From positions 62,001 to 126,000 of the forward strand of contig DASXKV010000050.1 of assembly GCA_036496605.1 (NCBI GenBank): 64,000 bases of DNA, read 5' to 3'. Origin of the DNA: Gemmatimonadaceae bacterium (GTDB taxonomy: Bacteria > Gemmatimonadota > Gemmatimonadetes > Gemmatimonadales > Gemmatimonadaceae). The position numbers and the translations under genes are program-made. Below, piece after piece: positions 62,671-64,000 of this stretch. Under the pieces are notes generated by a model. That model had not been told where the DNA came from, ran no database searches, and saw only the letters and a program-made list of their open reading frames with translations. Within the stretch, counting starts at the first letter, position 1. Each line of letters begins with the position of its first letter.

Positions 62671-62698
62671 ATCGATCTATGACGACACCCCGACCGCA

Positions 62699-63637
62699 GT
62701 GAGTCGCCGCGTTGCCCTTGTCCTCTCGGTCGTCGCTGCACTTGTTCTCGTTGCGGCCGGTTTCTACGTCGCACGCAACCCAGAGCGAAAGACGCTCGAT
62801 GCGGCCGCGCGAGCGGGCGTTCCCGGCAGCTTCGTGCGCCTGAGCGACGGCATCACGCAATACGATCTCTCCGGTTCTGAAACGGGGCGCGTGATCGTAC
62901 TGCTCTCGGGCGCGAGCGTCCCGTTTTATATCTGGGACTCCACGAGCACGGCACTCGCCGCGAACGGCTTCCGCGTACTGCGCTACAACTATTACGGACG
63001 CGGCTACTCCGACCGACCCGATCTTCGCTACGATCTCGCGACGTACGATCGCCAACTCACCGACCTGCTCGACGCGCTCGGCCTCGGCGGTCGTGTCGAC
63101 GTCGCCGGGTTGTCGATGGGCGGCCCGATCGCCGCGAACTTCGCGGACCGTCATCCCGAGCGCGTTCGCACGCTCACACTCGTCGATCCAGCCTTTAGTA
63201 TGTTCTCACGCGCACCACTCGCAATCCGGGCGCCTGTCGTCGGCAAGTACTTGCTGACCGTTGCTGCCGCGCCGGGAATGGCGAAGGGCCAGTACGACGA
63301 CTTCCTGCATCCTGAGCGCTACCCCGATTGGGCGACGCGTTACGAAGTACAGATGCAATACAAGGGCTTTCTCCGAAGCCTACTGCAATCGAGGCGCGGC
63401 GACGTGCTCACGCGACCGGCGTCGAGCTTCACGTCGCTCGCGCGAAGTGGGATACCCGTACTGCTCCTCTGGGGAAAGCAAGATCACACCGTCCCCCTTC
63501 CAAAGAGTGACAGCATCCGCTCGGCGTTTCCGCGCGCCGAGTTCCACGCGATCGACAGCGCAGGGCACCTTCCCAACATCGAGGAAGCGGCGCAGGTCGA
63601 CTCGATTCTCATAAGCTTTCTTCGCGCGCACGTATAG
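62699..63637 (+). CDS. Alpha/beta-hydrolase with N-terminal membrane anchor
   Basis: 312 residues. N-terminal helix VALVLSVVAALVLVAAGFYVA, then oxyanion-region VIVLLSGASVPFYIW, YNYYGRGYSDRPD, the nucleophile elbow DVAGLSMGGPIAANF, acid in LLWGKQDHTVP and histidine in AIDSAGHLPNIE. A canonical catalytic triad. Substrate unknown; probably an ester, in the periplasm. GTG start at 62699, 29 bp after the lactonase stop, so the two may be an operon. Confidence 0.88.
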   Translation: MSRRVALVLSVVAALVLVAAGFYVARNPERKTLDAAARAGVPGSFVRLSDGITQYDLSGSETGRVIVLLSGASVPFYIWDSTSTALAANGFRVLRYNYYGRGYSDRPDLRYDLATYDRQLTDLLDALGLGGRVDVAGLSMGGPIAANFADRHPERVRTLTLVDPAFSMFSRAPLAIRAPVVGKYLLTVAAAPGMAKGQYDDFLHPERYPDWATRYEVQMQYKGFLRSLLQSRRGDVLTRPASSFTSLARSGIPVLLLWGKQDHTVPLPKSDSIRSAFPRAEFHAIDSAGHLPNIEEAAQVDSILISFLRAHV

Positions 63638-63678
63638 CCAATGCCGGACACCGAGTGGTGGCAGCGCCGCCGCTCTCG

Positions 63679-64000
63679 CTAACGCGGTAGCGCGACATTT
63701 CCCGTGTAGGGCCCGAGCAGCTCGCGGCGCCACCACGCTCCCGTGGCACGCTTCGTCGCCTCATCCGTGAACCAGTACTGCCAGATCACCGTTCGCACGA
63801 GCGTCGGAGGCTGCCCCTTGAAGGGATCGTTCCGGAATAATCGCAGGACGCTCGGACTACCTTCGGTGAGTCGAACCTGCGCGTTGACGACCCACGGCGA
63901 CTGCTGCCACGGACCTAACGACGCGAACCAGAGATTCCAGTCGAAGCGCGGCTGGTACGGCGCGTAGATTCCTGGCCGTTCGTTCACATCCTGTGGTTTG
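63679..64000 (-). CDS. C-terminal end of a lipase-maturation-factor-family protein, cut by window end
   Basis: The frame is open to the window edge; about 107 residues are visible and the stop is at 63679-63681. ERPGIYAPYQPRFDWNLWFASLGPWQQ and LRLFRNDPFKGQPPTLVRTVIWQYWFTD match the distinctive C-terminal region of LMF1-type proteins, which assist folding of extracellular lipases. Membrane part lies outside the window. Confidence 0.8.
   Translation of the reverse strand, partial: KPQDVNERPGIYAPYQPRFDWNLWFASLGPWQQSPWVVNAQVRLTEGSPSVLRLFRNDPFKGQPPTLVRTVIWQYWFTDEATKRATGAWWRRELLGPYTGNVALPR

Overview
The window is high-G+C chromosomal DNA whose gene content points to Gemmatimonadota or a close soil lineage. 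The clues are a MacB-type orphan permease of the duplicated (ADOP) kind, a DUF5916-like outer-membrane protein end, a secreted Tricorn protease, M28, S10 and CocE-type secreted hydrolases, and many Tat or lipoprotein signals. The phylum is inferred from family content only. No rRNA or tRNA gene was recognised.

Layout. 1-14.1 kb: ordinary chromosome (barrel protein end, DinB, ROK kinase, HD-domain membrane protein, methyltransferase, ADOP permease, Tat epimerase, CocE hydrolase, ATP-grasp and Tricorn). 14.1-26.6 kb: a chromosomal integron. An integron integrase (14157-15224) with the IntI-specific insert points toward the cassettes, not away from them as in class 1 integrons. It is followed by a 165-bp sequence that recurs at 32.74 kb and resembles attI, then an IS91-like element with its own tyrosine recombinase, then attC-type sites and small cassette genes. 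An IS110/IS1111-type element sits inside one attC site. Its noncoding 3' end could encode a bridge/seek RNA and carries stretches matching the target. A chromosomal-looking block (secreted protein, ilvE, metallo-hydrolase) splits the array at 21.6-24.3 kb.

26.6-34.5 kb: a 12 x 21-bp minisatellite, a sigma-factor-like protein, a DEAD-box helicase divergent from rsmD, a flavoprotein, a VOC protein, the second 165-bp repeat and two exported proteins. 34.5-53 kb: a short UvrA-like ATPase, class V aminotransferase, ankyrin proteins, CutC, DoxX-like protein, a haem-c/lyase-like protein, peptidases M28 and S10, a PQQ-type propeller lipoprotein and small exported proteins. 53-54.9 kb: a three-part fusion of aldo-keto reductase, polynucleotide-kinase-like P-loop domain and HisB/GmhB-type phosphatase. 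55-61 kb: PIG-L deacetylase, then four same-strand genes (OxlT-like MFS, PanE-like reductase, oxalyl-CoA-synthetase-like ligase, alanine-glyoxylate-type aminotransferase) that could form a C2-acid (oxalate/glyoxylate) unit. 61-64 kb: cupin, lactonase, alpha/beta hydrolase and a truncated lipase-maturation-factor gene.

A word, CCTAACG (mostly GCCTAACG), recurs about once per 1.1 kb on both strands, inside and outside genes. It equals the most common R'' box of the attC sites here, which makes it look like an uptake- or recombination-type repeated word.
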